DNA from: Deltaproteobacteria bacterium
Lineage (GTDB): Bacteria > Myxococcota > B64-G9
DNA: 34,711 nucleotides
Reading direction: 5' to 3'
Assembly (NCBI GenBank): GCA_016935365.1
Contig: JAFGRB010000296.1
Span: 1-34,711, forward strand
Shown here: positions 22,372 to 30,746 of the stretch, one piece after another
How positions within the stretch are numbered: the stretch's first letter is position 1
How the letters are laid out: each line of letters opens with the position of its first letter
Translations under genes and position numbers: made by a program
Notes under the pieces: model-generated
The model's input: only the letters and a program-made list of their open reading frames with translations
Database searches by the model: none
Told to the model about the DNA's origin: nothing

Positions 22372-23010
22372 ATGAGCAGAGAGAGAAAGCAGGGCGATGC
22401 GCCCGGCCGGCTCGAGCTTCCGGCCTTCGACCCGAAGCCCTCGGCGAGCTTCGGTTGCGAGCTGCTCACCGAGGCGCAGGTCCCGTTCGCCTTGATCGGG
22501 CGGGTGGCCATGTGGATCTTGATGCCGCCGGATCGGCAGGACTTCACCAAGGACGTCGATTTCGCCATCCCGCTTCGCTGCGTGGAACAGGTCAGGGCTG
22601 CACTGGCGAAGCGGGGGATCGTCCCGCGGGATCTGGCCATCGGCGGGCTCGCGGTCCGGGAGGCCGAGCTGCGGGTCGATTTCATCGATCGCCGGGAGGG
22701 CGGGCTGAACAGCCTATACGAGGAGGCGATCGACGAGGCCCTCGCGTCGGGGCCGCGGGCGAGAGTCGGCGACGCCGAGCTGCCGGTGGTGAGCCCGGAG
22801 TACCTGGTGGCGTTGAATGTGGCCGCTGCCGAGCTTCCCGATCAGCAGGACGCCGTCAAGCTCCTCTCGGCCCTGCCGCAGATCGATCTGGCCCGCACCC
22901 GGGCCATCCTGACCCAGCACGGGGGGCCGGTGGCCGCCAACCTCTTAGACGCCCTGGCCCGGCAGGCCGGGCACCCCGACGCACGGCCCGCGTACCGCAA
23001 CTCGGGCTGA
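22372..23010 (+). CDS. Nucleotidyltransferase-like protein (AbiEii/MNT superfamily)
   Basis: The product is 212 residues. FALIGRVAMWILM (39-51) followed by TKDVDFAIP (59-67) and LRVDFIDRR (100-108) gives the Asp-x-Asp plus distant Asp pattern of the nucleotidyltransferase fold (Asp61, Asp63, Asp103). This is seen in AbiEii-type toxins and in many unrelated small nucleotidyltransferases. The glycine usually paired before the first motif is only partly kept (IGRVAM). The C-terminal half is helical (PEYLVALNVAAAELPDQQDAVKLL, split as PEYLVALNVAAAE and LPDQQDAVKLL). There is no AbiEi-type antitoxin partner beside it. The ATG at 22372 follows GTGGAG. It diverges from the HEAT-like gene. Confidence 0.75.
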   Translation: MSRERKQGDAPGRLELPAFDPKPSASFGCELLTEAQVPFALIGRVAMWILMPPDRQDFTKDVDFAIPLRCVEQVRAALAKRGIVPRDLAIGGLAVREAELRVDFIDRREGGLNSLYEEAIDEALASGPRARVGDAELPVVSPEYLVALNVAAAELPDQQDAVKLLSALPQIDLARTRAILTQHGGPVAANLLDALARQAGHPDARPAYRNSG

Positions 23011-23022
23011 TCTCGGGCTGAT
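23001..23022 (+). repeat. Tandem 11-base duplication across a stop codon
   Basis: CTCGGGCTGAT occurs twice in tandem (23001-23011, 23012-23022). The first copy holds the TGA stop of the nucleotidyltransferase-like gene. It looks like a small slippage or replication duplication. Confidence 0.7.
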
Positions 23023-23033
23023 CTGCGCTCGTC

Positions 23034-23762
23034 TCAGGGGACGGTCCCGGCTCGCCTACGGCACTCGAACACGAGCGCCAGGGCGACCCTTCCGGCCTTC
23101 TTCAGCCCGGGCTTCTCCCTCAGGACTTCCTCGGACGGGAAGACCTCGAAGTCTTTGTGATCGAATCCAGCCCGGGCGATCTTCTTCTCGTATGCGGCCT
23201 TCGAGCGCCTGGTGACGGGCAGCCTCAATCCCTGCGAGCCGGGCATGGTCAGCGGGCCGCGCCCTTCTCTCTTGAGCTCGGATCGTCGGTGCAAGCGCTC
23301 CACGAGATCCGGATGGGTCACGCTGAGCAACGCCAGCCCATCGGCCGCGAGAACCCGGAAGCTCTCTTCGAGCATGCACGCGAGCCCCGCGTCGCTCAGC
23401 TCGTTGGCCAGCATGGTGGCGATGAGCAGATCGAAGGCGCCGTCTTCGAATGCGAACGGGGCGCGGACGTCGAGCCGTCGGTACTCGGCCCCGGCGACTC
23501 GATGGTGTTTCTGGGCGAGGTCCAGGAGCCTCGCCGAGATGTCGGTGATGACGATGCGCTCGGGGCGCTGGCCGGAGAAGCGCCTCAGGGCGGCGGCCAT
23601 GAAGTAGCCGTTGCCGGCGCCCAGCTCGAGGATGGACCTGCCCTCTATGGACCGGAGACGGTCGAAGAGGAAGTCGTTGAGCACCAGGCGCTTGAACGCG
23701 CCTCCGTGCTTGCCCGTCAAGCGGTGCCACCCGGCCGCAATCCTGTCGTAGTAGCCGTTCAG
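23034..23762 (-). CDS. SAM-dependent methyltransferase with probable CTG start
   Basis: The product is about 242 residues. Class I methyltransferase motif I is ILELGAGNGYF (about 44-54), the acidic end of strand 2 is IVITDISARLLDLA, and motif IV is DLLIATMLANELSD. The substrate is unknown. No ATG, GTG or TTG precedes the conserved start NGYYDRIAAGWHRL. The upstream in-frame sequence lies inside the previous gene. A CTG at 23762 overlaps that gene's stop as CTGA, with AGGGG about seven bases before it, so I take CTG as start; a TTG at 23720 would remove part of the family N-terminus. It is the last gene of the Trk-archaemetzincin run. Confidence 0.83.
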   Translation of the reverse strand: MNGYYDRIAAGWHRLTGKHGGAFKRLVLNDFLFDRLRSIEGRSILELGAGNGYFMAAALRRFSGQRPERIVITDISARLLDLAQKHHRVAGAEYRRLDVRAPFAFEDGAFDLLIATMLANELSDAGLACMLEESFRVLAADGLALLSVTHPDLVERLHRRSELKREGRGPLTMPGSQGLRLPVTRRSKAAYEKKIARAGFDHKDFEVFPSEEVLREKPGLKKAGRVALALVFECRRRAGTVP

Positions 23763-25024
23763 CGCGGGCCCCTGCCGGGATTGGCCTCGGCCCAGTCGGA
23801 TCCGGGCCCAAAGCGCGCGCCGAGGTCCCTGGCGGCCGCCTCGGCCTCGGCCTCGCGCCCGGCGCGGCGCAGGGCAATGACGAGCCCGCGGGCCCGGTCG
23901 GGGTTGGCCGGGTGGAGCGGGGCCGCGTCCAGGGCCGCCCGCAGCGCGGCGACCGCGTCCATGTAGCGCGCCTCTGCCAGGTAGACCTCGCCCAGCAGGG
24001 CCATGGCGTCGGGCCCCCAGGCCGTCCGGCCCCGAGCGCCGAGAAAGCGGCGCAGGCCGGCGAGCCCGCCTCCGGCGCGCGGCTCGCTGAAGCAGAAGAC
24101 CAGGTACTGCAGGGCCTCGCTGCGCAGCTCGGGCCGGCTCGTCCGCCCGCCCTCGATCCGCTCGAGCAGCTCGGCGAAGCGCAGCGCGGCCTGCGGGTAG
24201 CGGTCTTGGCGGTAGAGGCTCCAGCCGAGCTTGTACAGGGCGATCTCCGCGTAGCGCCCCTGCGGCTCTGAGGCCAGGGCCCTCTCGTAGGCCTCGGCCG
24301 CCTCGGCCAGCGAGCCCTCGTCGAAGAGGATCTCGCCCAGCCGCAGCCAGGCCTCGACCGCGTGCGGGCTCTCCGGGTAGGCGCGGATCAGGGCGCGCCA
24401 GGCCTTGACCGCCGCAGCCGGTCGCGCCTGCTGCTCGCGCAGGTAGCCGGTCAGCAGGAGGGCGTCGTCGGCCAGCTCGTGCTTCGGGTGCTGCGCGAGC
24501 AGCGCCTCCAGCTGGGCCAGCGCGGGCCCGAGCGCGAGCCGCGGCTCGGCCGAGAGCTCGCCCGGCGCGCCGCGCTCGCGGGCTCGAAGGGCGGCCTCGA
24601 AGGCCTCCATCGCCTGCAGGTAGGTCTCCTGGGCCCGGTCCCACTCGAGCCGGGCCCGGACGAAGAGGGCCTCGGGGGCCGTCGCGCGCGCGAGCAGCGA
24701 CAGGGCCCGCTCCCGCTCGACAGCCAGCCGACGCTCCGCGGCAAGCAGCTCGCGATCGAGCCGGCCGCGCTCGTCGCTCGGGCGCGCCCCGGCCCGGGCT
24801 ATGGACAGCGCCTGCAGGGCGGCGTCCGCTCGCCAGCAGTCGCGCACCGCCCGAACGGCCGCCTCGGGCAGGCCGGTCTCGCCCAGATCGGGCCGGGGCA
24901 GCTCCGGCAGGCTCAGGATGTAGAAGGCCTGGGGCCGGGTCCCGGCGCTCTCGGCCGTCACCCCGGCGTCGGCCGCGGCCAGGCTCGGCAAGAACACGAG
25001 CATGGTGAGCGACACCTGCTTCAC
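23759..25024 (-). CDS. Exported TPR protein
   Basis: The product is 421 residues from a GTG at 25024 with GGAGGAGGG at good spacing. A short Sec signal (MKQVSLTMLVFLPSLAAADA) opens it. A long helical, Arg/Glu-rich region (about 80-150) is probably coiled coil. Then tetratricopeptide repeats run from about 170 to 400 (ADDALLLTGYLREQQARPAA, PHAVEAWLRLGEILFDEGSL, EIALYKLGWSLYRQDRYPQA, AMALLGEVYLAEARYMDAVA). The layout resembles the periplasmic YbgF/gliding-motility TPR proteins of myxobacteria. A role as protein-interaction scaffold in the periplasm is inferred. It lies 41 bases after the archaemetzincin gene. Confidence 0.86.
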   Translation of the reverse strand: MKQVSLTMLVFLPSLAAADAGVTAESAGTRPQAFYILSLPELPRPDLGETGLPEAAVRAVRDCWRADAALQALSIARAGARPSDERGRLDRELLAAERRLAVERERALSLLARATAPEALFVRARLEWDRAQETYLQAMEAFEAALRARERGAPGELSAEPRLALGPALAQLEALLAQHPKHELADDALLLTGYLREQQARPAAAVKAWRALIRAYPESPHAVEAWLRLGEILFDEGSLAEAAEAYERALASEPQGRYAEIALYKLGWSLYRQDRYPQAALRFAELLERIEGGRTSRPELRSEALQYLVFCFSEPRAGGGLAGLRRFLGARGRTAWGPDAMALLGEVYLAEARYMDAVAALRAALDAAPLHPANPDRARGLVIALRRAGREAEAEAAARDLGARFGPGSDWAEANPGRGPR

Positions 25025-25065
25025 ACGGCCCTCCTCCGGCTCTGCGCTTCAGCCCATCGAGAGGC

Positions 25066-26055
25066 TCAGCCCCGGATCCACTTCAGGCGCCTGGCCACCC
25101 AGTCTGCCTCGGCGCGCATGCCAACTCTCTCGTAGAAGGCCCGCAGGCGCTCGTAGCGCGAGATCGGGTCGAAGCCGCAGGCGTGCTGGAGCTTGCGCAG
25201 GCAGATCGGGCAGAGGTGGATCGGCCGGCGATCGCTCTCCTCCAGGTGCATCGAGCCGCACATGCCGCACTGGAAGTAGGTGCAGTGGAGCAGGCCGAAC
25301 ATGTGGCCGGTCTCGTGGGAGAGCACCTTGCACGAGCGGCGCAGCAGCTCCGTGGCGAAGTCCGGGCCGCGCTCCTGCCCGTAGAAGGCCGGATCGTAGC
25401 GCGCGAAGCTGAACACGCCCACCCGCTCGCGCAGGCTGGCCTGGCCGAAGACGAAGTTCCAGTCCGCCTGCGGGTAGAGATCGATCATCGTCACGCCCAG
25501 CAGGCAGACGGCGTCCGCCGGCAGGCGGCGCTTGAGGAAGTCGAGCAGGTCGGTGCTGAGCGCCTGGAAGTGGCCGCTGTAGGGGTTGCGCCGGGTCTCG
25601 ATCCCGGCTCCCAGCGGCTCGGGCTCGAGCAGGCGCAGCTCGAGGCCGAAGAAGGCGGCCGCGAAGTCGCGAAGATCCGAAAGCGACGGGCTCCGGCCGG
25701 CGGCAAAGTCGCCGATCGGCTGGAGGACGATCCGCCGCCGGGCGCCCCGGGGCCGGATGAAGTCGCTCCGGGCGAAGTCGTCGAAGGTCTGGCCGGGCTC
25801 CGGAAAGCGGGCGAGCCAGTCGTGGGGCCCGGGCGCGTCGATGGGCGCGAAGCCGGCCGGGTCGTAGGCCCGCTGCAGCTCGCGGGGCAGCGCGCGCGTC
25901 TGGCCGATGGCGCGTTTGCGCGCGGCGGCCGAGGGGACCGCGAAGGCCCCGGAGGAGGCCTTGCCGGCCGGCGCCGGCGCGCGGCCGAGCAGCCAGGCGC
26001 CCGAGCTGACGACCAGGGCCGCGGCCGCACAGGCGATCATCACCTTCTTGCGCAT
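25066..26055 (-). CDS. Exported archaemetzincin-type zinc metalloprotease (M54)
   Basis: The product is 329 residues. The zinc site HETGHMFGLLH (247-257) is followed at once by Cys258, Cys263 and Met265 (the met-turn), then Cys282 and Cys285. This HExxHxxGxxHC-x4-CxM...CxxC pattern defines archaemetzincins, with one catalytic zinc and a second cysteine-bound zinc. The N-terminus (MRKKVMIACAAAALVVSSGA) is a signal peptide or anchor, so the protease should act outside the cytoplasm, whereas most archaemetzincins I know of lack an export signal. An extra N-terminal region of about 90 residues follows. The ATG at 26055 follows GGAGGG. It is located 24 bases after trkH. Substrate unknown. Confidence 0.9.
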   Translation of the reverse strand: MRKKVMIACAAAALVVSSGAWLLGRAPAPAGKASSGAFAVPSAAARKRAIGQTRALPRELQRAYDPAGFAPIDAPGPHDWLARFPEPGQTFDDFARSDFIRPRGARRRIVLQPIGDFAAGRSPSLSDLRDFAAAFFGLELRLLEPEPLGAGIETRRNPYSGHFQALSTDLLDFLKRRLPADAVCLLGVTMIDLYPQADWNFVFGQASLRERVGVFSFARYDPAFYGQERGPDFATELLRRSCKVLSHETGHMFGLLHCTYFQCGMCGSMHLEESDRRPIHLCPICLRKLQHACGFDPISRYERLRAFYERVGMRAEADWVARRLKWIRG

Positions 26056-26079
26056 GCGCCCTCCAGACGGCGTACCGGC

Positions 26080-27537
26080 CTACCGGCGCCAGGCCCAGGG
26101 GGTGACGAGCACGAGGACCGAGAAGAGCTCGAGCCGTCCCAGCAGCATCAGCACGCTCATCACCCACTTGGCTGTGATGGGCAGATGGGCCCAGTTGGCG
26201 GTCGGCCCCACCTTGGCCAGGCCCGGGCCGATGTTGCTCAGCGCCGCCACCGAGGCCGTGGACGCGGTCACCAGATCGTAGCCGCAGGCGGCCATGACCA
26301 GTGTGCCCACGATGAAGAGAAAGGCGAAGACCGCCCCGAAGGCCATGATGTTGGAGACGATCTTCGGATCGATGATCTTGTCCCCCACCCGCACCGGCCG
26401 CACCGCGTGCGGGAAGATGAGCCGGTGCGCCTCGCGCGCCATCAGCTTGGCGAAGATGAGCAGGCGGGCGACCTTCATCCCGCCGCCGGTCGACCCCATG
26501 CAGCCGCCCACGAACATGCACAGCACCATCAGGAGCCGCATCATCTGCGGCCAGGCGTCGAAGTCGGCCGTGGCATAGCCGGTGGTCGTGCCGATCGAGA
26601 CCGCCTGGAAGACGATGTCCCGGACGTGCTTCTCGACGCCGTGGCCCATGGGCACGACGAAGACGCCGATCAGCACGACGCAGCCGGTGATGGCGGCGTA
26701 GAGGCGGAACTCGGGGTTGCGCGCCATGGCCCCGGGCCGCAGGCGGAAGAGCTGGGCGTGGAGCGAGAAGTTGATGCCCGCCATGAACATGAAGACGATG
26801 ATGATCCACTGGGTGGCCGGGCTCGTGAAGTAGGCGATCGACTCCGTGTGAGGGGAGAAGCCGCCGGTCGACATGGTGGTGAAGCTGTGGCAGAAGGCGT
26901 CGTAGACGCTCATGCCGGACACGACCAGCAGGATCACCTCGGCGGCCGAGATGAGCAGGTAGAGCTTCCACAGGTCCTTGGCCATCTCGGTGATGCGGGG
27001 CTTCTCCCGCTCGAAGACCACCCCGCCGGGCGTCTCGGCCTTCAGCAGGCGGTAGCCACCCACGCCGAGGAAGCGCAGCAAGGCGACGCTGAGCACCACG
27101 ATGCCCATGCCGCCCAGCCACTGGGTCATGCAGCGCCAGAACTGGACGCCGCGCGGGATGACCTCGACCTGGGGGAAGATCGTCGCGCCGGTCGTCGTGA
27201 AGCCGCTCATGGTCTCGAAGAAGGCGTCGGTGACGCTCGTGGTGGTGCCCGAGACCAGGAACGGCAGCATGCCGACCACGACGAGCAGCAGCCAGGAGAA
27301 GGTCACCACGGCGAAGCCTTCCCGGCGGCCCAGGTCGGGCTGGCCGCGGTAGCGGCGCCGGAGCCAGAAGCCAAAGCCCGCGCACAGCGCGATGGGCAGG
27401 ATGAAGGCGGTGATCTCCCAGAGGATGTACGGGTTCGAGTCGAAGTAGATGAAAGTCACCGCGAGCGGTGCCAGCAGGCACAGCGCCAGGATGAGCGCCA
27501 GGTGGGCGAGAGTATATACGACCGAGCGCCAGTTCAT
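26080..27537 (-). CDS. trkH: TrkH-type potassium transporter subunit
   Basis: The product is 485 residues with about ten membrane segments. The four selectivity-filter loops are visible: TTTGATIF, STGGFSPH, GTTTGYATADF and SNIGPGL, each with the conserved Gly lining the pore. The segment MGSTGGGMKVARLLIFAKL, near the third pore repeat, is also typical of TrkH. The ATG at 27537 overlaps the trkA stop (ATGA), so the two are translationally coupled. Together they form a K+ uptake system gated by nucleotide binding to TrkA. The assignment is secure. Confidence 0.95.
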   Translation of the reverse strand: MNWRSVVYTLAHLALILALCLLAPLAVTFIYFDSNPYILWEITAFILPIALCAGFGFWLRRRYRGQPDLGRREGFAVVTFSWLLLVVVGMLPFLVSGTTTSVTDAFFETMSGFTTTGATIFPQVEVIPRGVQFWRCMTQWLGGMGIVVLSVALLRFLGVGGYRLLKAETPGGVVFEREKPRITEMAKDLWKLYLLISAAEVILLVVSGMSVYDAFCHSFTTMSTGGFSPHTESIAYFTSPATQWIIIVFMFMAGINFSLHAQLFRLRPGAMARNPEFRLYAAITGCVVLIGVFVVPMGHGVEKHVRDIVFQAVSIGTTTGYATADFDAWPQMMRLLMVLCMFVGGCMGSTGGGMKVARLLIFAKLMAREAHRLIFPHAVRPVRVGDKIIDPKIVSNIMAFGAVFAFLFIVGTLVMAACGYDLVTASTASVAALSNIGPGLAKVGPTANWAHLPITAKWVMSVLMLLGRLELFSVLVLVTPWAWRR

Positions 27538-28901
27538 GAGCCTGCGAACCACCGTCGGCGGGTGAAGAGCTTCTCGATGCGGCCGATCGCATCCGGCAGG
27601 GCGAAGACCAGGACCGTGTCGCCCGGCTTGCAGATCGTCTCACCGCTGGGGATCTGCATGATCCCGTCGCGCACGATGGCGCCCAGGAGCGCGTTCTTCG
27701 GGAAGTCGAGCTCGCGGAGCTTGGACTTGACCGCCGGCGAGCCCTCCGGCACCTCCATCTCCAGGATCTCGGCCCGGCCCTCGGCCAGGCGGGTCACCGA
27801 GTGGACGTGGCCGCGCCGGACGTGCATCATGATCTCGCCCACGGTCACCAGGCGGGGGTTGAGCACGATCTCGACGCCGAGGCTGTCGAGCACGGGCACG
27901 AACTCCGGCTGGTGGACCTGGACGGCCGCCAGGGCCCGGCCGTGCCTCTTGACCAGCAGCGCCGAGAGCATGTTGCGCTGGTCGTCGTCGGCCAGGGCGC
28001 AGAACAGGTCGCATTTGTCCAGCGCCGCCTCCTCCAGCACGTCCAGATCGGTCGGCTCGCCGCGCAGCACGGTGACTTTCTTCAGATCGGCGGCCGCTTC
28101 CTCGGCCCGCTCGGGATCGGGCTCGATCAAGTAGACCCGCTCGACCCTGTCCTGGATGGTCTCGGCCAGCTTGAGCGCCACCCGGCTGGTGCCCGAGATG
28201 ATGACGCAGTCGACCTCCACCGGCCGGCGGTGGATCATCGGCAGGACGAACTTCACCGTGTCGGCCGACGCCAGCACGTGCACGTTGTCGCCCGGCAGGA
28301 TGCAATCCGAGCCGCGGGGCACGATGACCTCGTCGCCGCGGTGGATGTAGAGGAAGAGGAAGGCGTCCAGATCGCCGACCTCCCGCAGCTCGGCCAGCGT
28401 CTTGCCCGCCGAGGGCGAGTCCTCGGCGATGTCGAAGCCCAGCATGAGCACCTGGCCGTCGGCCAGGGTGGCGTAGTCGCAGCTGCCCGGGTACTCGAGC
28501 ATGCCGGCCAGGGCCTGGACGATGCTCGGCTCGGGGTTGATGACGTGATCGATGCCCAGCTCGCCGAGCGGCAGCAGGGCGTCCGCGGCGGTGTACTCCC
28601 GGTTGCGGATGCGCACGATGCGGTGCTTGACGCCCAGCCTGGCGGCCAGCATGCCGACGACCAGGTTGATCTCGTCCACGTCGGTCACCGCGATGACCAT
28701 GTCGGCCGCCCGGATGCCGGCCTTGTCCAGGATGCTGGGCATGCCCGCGTTGCCGTACACGCCGAGCACGTCCAGCTTCTCGTTCAGCTCCTTCACCTTG
28801 CGGCGATCGCTGTCCACCACGGCCACCCGGTGGCCCTCCGTGGAGAGCTGCTCGGCCAGATCCGTGCCCACGACACCTGCGCCGATGACCACGATGTTCA
28901 T
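27534..28901 (-). CDS. trkA: TrkA, cytoplasmic gating subunit of potassium uptake
   Basis: The product is 455 residues with the usual TrkA duplication. RCK domain 1 begins MNIVVIGAGVVGTDLAEQL (GxGxxG dinucleotide site), and its TrkA-C part is around 145-220. A second RCK unit begins at DCVIISGTSRVALKLAETI (about 229 on) with a second TrkA-C at the end. The first GxGxxG is intact; the second (SGTSRVA) is diverged. The ATG at 28901 follows GGAGGAG. It is upstream of and overlaps trkH. Likely regulated by NAD(H) or ATP/ADP as in other TrkA proteins. Confidence 0.95.
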   Translation of the reverse strand: MNIVVIGAGVVGTDLAEQLSTEGHRVAVVDSDRRKVKELNEKLDVLGVYGNAGMPSILDKAGIRAADMVIAVTDVDEINLVVGMLAARLGVKHRIVRIRNREYTAADALLPLGELGIDHVINPEPSIVQALAGMLEYPGSCDYATLADGQVLMLGFDIAEDSPSAGKTLAELREVGDLDAFLFLYIHRGDEVIVPRGSDCILPGDNVHVLASADTVKFVLPMIHRRPVEVDCVIISGTSRVALKLAETIQDRVERVYLIEPDPERAEEAAADLKKVTVLRGEPTDLDVLEEAALDKCDLFCALADDDQRNMLSALLVKRHGRALAAVQVHQPEFVPVLDSLGVEIVLNPRLVTVGEIMMHVRRGHVHSVTRLAEGRAEILEMEVPEGSPAVKSKLRELDFPKNALLGAIVRDGIMQIPSGETICKPGDTVLVFALPDAIGRIEKLFTRRRWFAGS

Positions 28902-28957
28902 GGGGCTCCTCCGGTAGGGCGGATGGTATGGGAGCTACGGTAGCACGTCAAGACGTG

Positions 28958-30235
28958 TCAAGCGCGCTGCTCGCGCGGCAGGCGGAAGGAGAAGCGGGCC
29001 CAGCGCCCCTGCTCGCTCTCGGCCCAGATCCGCCCGCCGTGCGCCTGGATGATGCGCCAGCAGATGTACAGGCCGACGCCGGTGCCGCGGCGCCCGGAGA
29101 GCTCCGGGTGGCTCAGGCGCGAGAAGCGCCGGAACAGGCGCCGCTCGTCGCCGGGCGCGAAGCCCGGCCCCTCGTTTTCGACCGACACGCGGACCGCGTC
29201 GGGCTCGGTGGCCAGCTCGATCTCCACCCGGGCGCCCTGGGGGCTGTACTTGACCGCGTTGCCGAGCAGGTTGAGCACGACGATCCGGATGAGCCCCGGA
29301 TCGCACGCGCAGCTGGCGCCGGATTCCGCCCGCAGCGAGAACGCCACCCGCTGCTGCTCCATCTGCGGCTGCAGCTCCTCGACCGCGGGCTCGATCACGG
29401 CTTGCTGGATCCGTACATCTGGCTCGATCTTCAGGCGCAGCTCGCCGCTCTCGATCCGGGCCAGGTCGAGGAACTCGCGCACCAGGGCCACGAGCGACTC
29501 GGCCCTGAGTACCATCCGATCGACCTTCTCCGCGTGCTCCGGCTGCAGGGGGCCCAACAAGCCGCCGGTCAGCGTGCGGCCCAGGCTGATGATCGCGGCC
29601 AGGGGCGACTTGAGCTCGTGGCTGACGAATCCGAGCATCTCGGTATACGCCCGCATGGCGGACTCGAGCTGCTCGATGCGCCAGGCCTTCTCCACCGCCT
29701 GGCCCAGGCGCTCGGCGAGGGCCTGGTGGATCCGGACGTGGCGCTCGTCGAAGGCGTCCGGTCGCCGGCTGGAGCGGAACAGCAGGCCGATGACCCGGCC
29801 GTCGACCGAGACCGGACAGGCCATCGACGAGCGGATGCCCTCGGCGCGCAGCAGGCGCGAGGACTCGCTCTCGGGCCTGCCGGACGCGTAGGCCTCGAGA
29901 TCGGACAGGATCCGGGGCCGGTCGAGGCGCAGCACGTCCGCCAGAGAGCCCGAGCCCAGATCGGCGCTCCAGCCGGTGTCGAGCCGCAGCGGCTCGTACT
30001 CGGCCCGCGTCCAGCGGGCCACCGCGCGCCGGCCGCCTTCCTCGACGAAGGCCAGGCTCATCCGATCCGCCGGGATGAGCTTGCGGCCGGCGTCGTAGAG
30101 GAAGTGCATCACGTCGTCGAGCGAGCCCAGGGCGGCCACTTTCTGGTTGATGTGCTCGACCGTGCGGCGGGTGTCGTCGTCCAGCCCGGCGAGGAGATCG
30201 GGTCCGGGCAGCTCGAGGTAGCGGAGCCAGGTCAT
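28958..30235 (-). CDS. Soluble GAF-domain histidine kinase
   Basis: The product is 425 residues with no membrane segment. A GAF-type sensor domain occupies about 25-185 (LIPADRMSLAFVEEGGR, MACPVSVDGRVIGLLFRSS). The HisKA H-box is FVSHELKSPLAAI with phospho-acceptor His206. The ATPase domain has NLLGNAVKYSP (N box), ENEGPGF (G1) and RRGTGVGLYIC (G2). All kinase motifs are intact. No response regulator is next to it, so the partner is unknown (orphan kinase). It lies 57 bases upstream of trkA and 18 bases after the TnpA-like gene, all on one strand. A link to potassium or osmotic sensing is possible but only inferred from position. Confidence 0.92.
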   Translation of the reverse strand: MTWLRYLELPGPDLLAGLDDDTRRTVEHINQKVAALGSLDDVMHFLYDAGRKLIPADRMSLAFVEEGGRRAVARWTRAEYEPLRLDTGWSADLGSGSLADVLRLDRPRILSDLEAYASGRPESESSRLLRAEGIRSSMACPVSVDGRVIGLLFRSSRRPDAFDERHVRIHQALAERLGQAVEKAWRIEQLESAMRAYTEMLGFVSHELKSPLAAIISLGRTLTGGLLGPLQPEHAEKVDRMVLRAESLVALVREFLDLARIESGELRLKIEPDVRIQQAVIEPAVEELQPQMEQQRVAFSLRAESGASCACDPGLIRIVVLNLLGNAVKYSPQGARVEIELATEPDAVRVSVENEGPGFAPGDERRLFRRFSRLSHPELSGRRGTGVGLYICWRIIQAHGGRIWAESEQGRWARFSFRLPREQRA

Positions 30236-30253
30236 CGGCCACCGCGGGCGGTG

Positions 30254-30595
30254 CTAGCCGATCGCCTTGAGCACCTGGATGAGGTCCCGCGGCGTGATGC
30301 CCTCGATGCGGTAGCCCGAGGGGGTGACCAGCGTCAGGGGCTGGTCGCGAAGGATCTGGCCGCGAGGTCGTCTCGTGGCGGTGGTCTGCACGCGTGCGCT
30401 CGGCCCGGGCTTGCGTCCCGGCTTGCTCTTTTTCTTCTCCCAGTTGTGCAGCGTGATGTAGGAGACGCCGACCGCCTTGGCCGCCTCCTGGATTTTCTTG
30501 CCGGATTGGCGAAGCTCGCCGTACCTGGCGAGCAGGCTCGCCTTCTCGTCTGCTGAGTAGCGCTTGCCGCGCTTGCCGCCTTTGCTCTTGGGCAT
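30254..30595 (-). CDS. IS66 TnpA-like HTH protein, orphan
   Basis: The product is 113 residues from the ATG at 30595, behind AAGGAG; an in-frame start at 30628 adds 11 residues. KGGKRGKRYSADEKASLLAR opens a helix-turn-helix (about 12-55, with EAAKAVGVSYITLHNWEKK). A basic Pro-rich linker follows (SKPGRKPGPSAR), then LTLVTPSGYRIEGITPRDLI and QVLKAIG. The tail resembles the C-terminus of IS66 accessory TnpA proteins, which end with a similar sequence ([VL]PSGxR[IL]...L..LL.AL). No TnpB or TnpC and no terminal inverted repeats are nearby, so it is either an IS66 relic or a domesticated regulator. It lies just upstream of the histidine kinase. Confidence 0.7.
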   Translation of the reverse strand: MPKSKGGKRGKRYSADEKASLLARYGELRQSGKKIQEAAKAVGVSYITLHNWEKKKSKPGRKPGPSARVQTTATRRPRGQILRDQPLTLVTPSGYRIEGITPRDLIQVLKAIG

Positions 30596-30637
30596 CTCAC
30601 GCTCCTTGATGGGATCGGTTCCAGTCACCTGGCCTCT

Positions 30638-30666
30638 TGTTTACTCCAAATGCGCCGTACTGACAA
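30638..30666 (-). promoter_or_regulatory. Possible promoter of the TnpA-kinase-Trk run
   Basis: On the minus strand TTGTCA (30666-30661) and TAAACA (30643-30638) are 17 bases apart, 43 bases before the start at 30595. The -35 box differs from consensus at one base; the -10 box is weak. Confidence 0.4.
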
Positions 30667-30746
30667 CAGGCATGCGCAACGATCTCATGGATCCCTTCAC
30701 CGTAGTCGGATCTTCACCATATTTCACCAAGGCATCCCCGCGTTCG

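Noticed and set aside
25183..28134. A 983-codon open frame on the plus strand opposite trkA, trkH and the archaemetzincin gene
   Set aside because: It is an antisense open frame of the kind common in very high GC DNA; the product is compositionally odd (long runs of His, Asp, Arg), and the minus-strand genes have clear families and ribosome sites.
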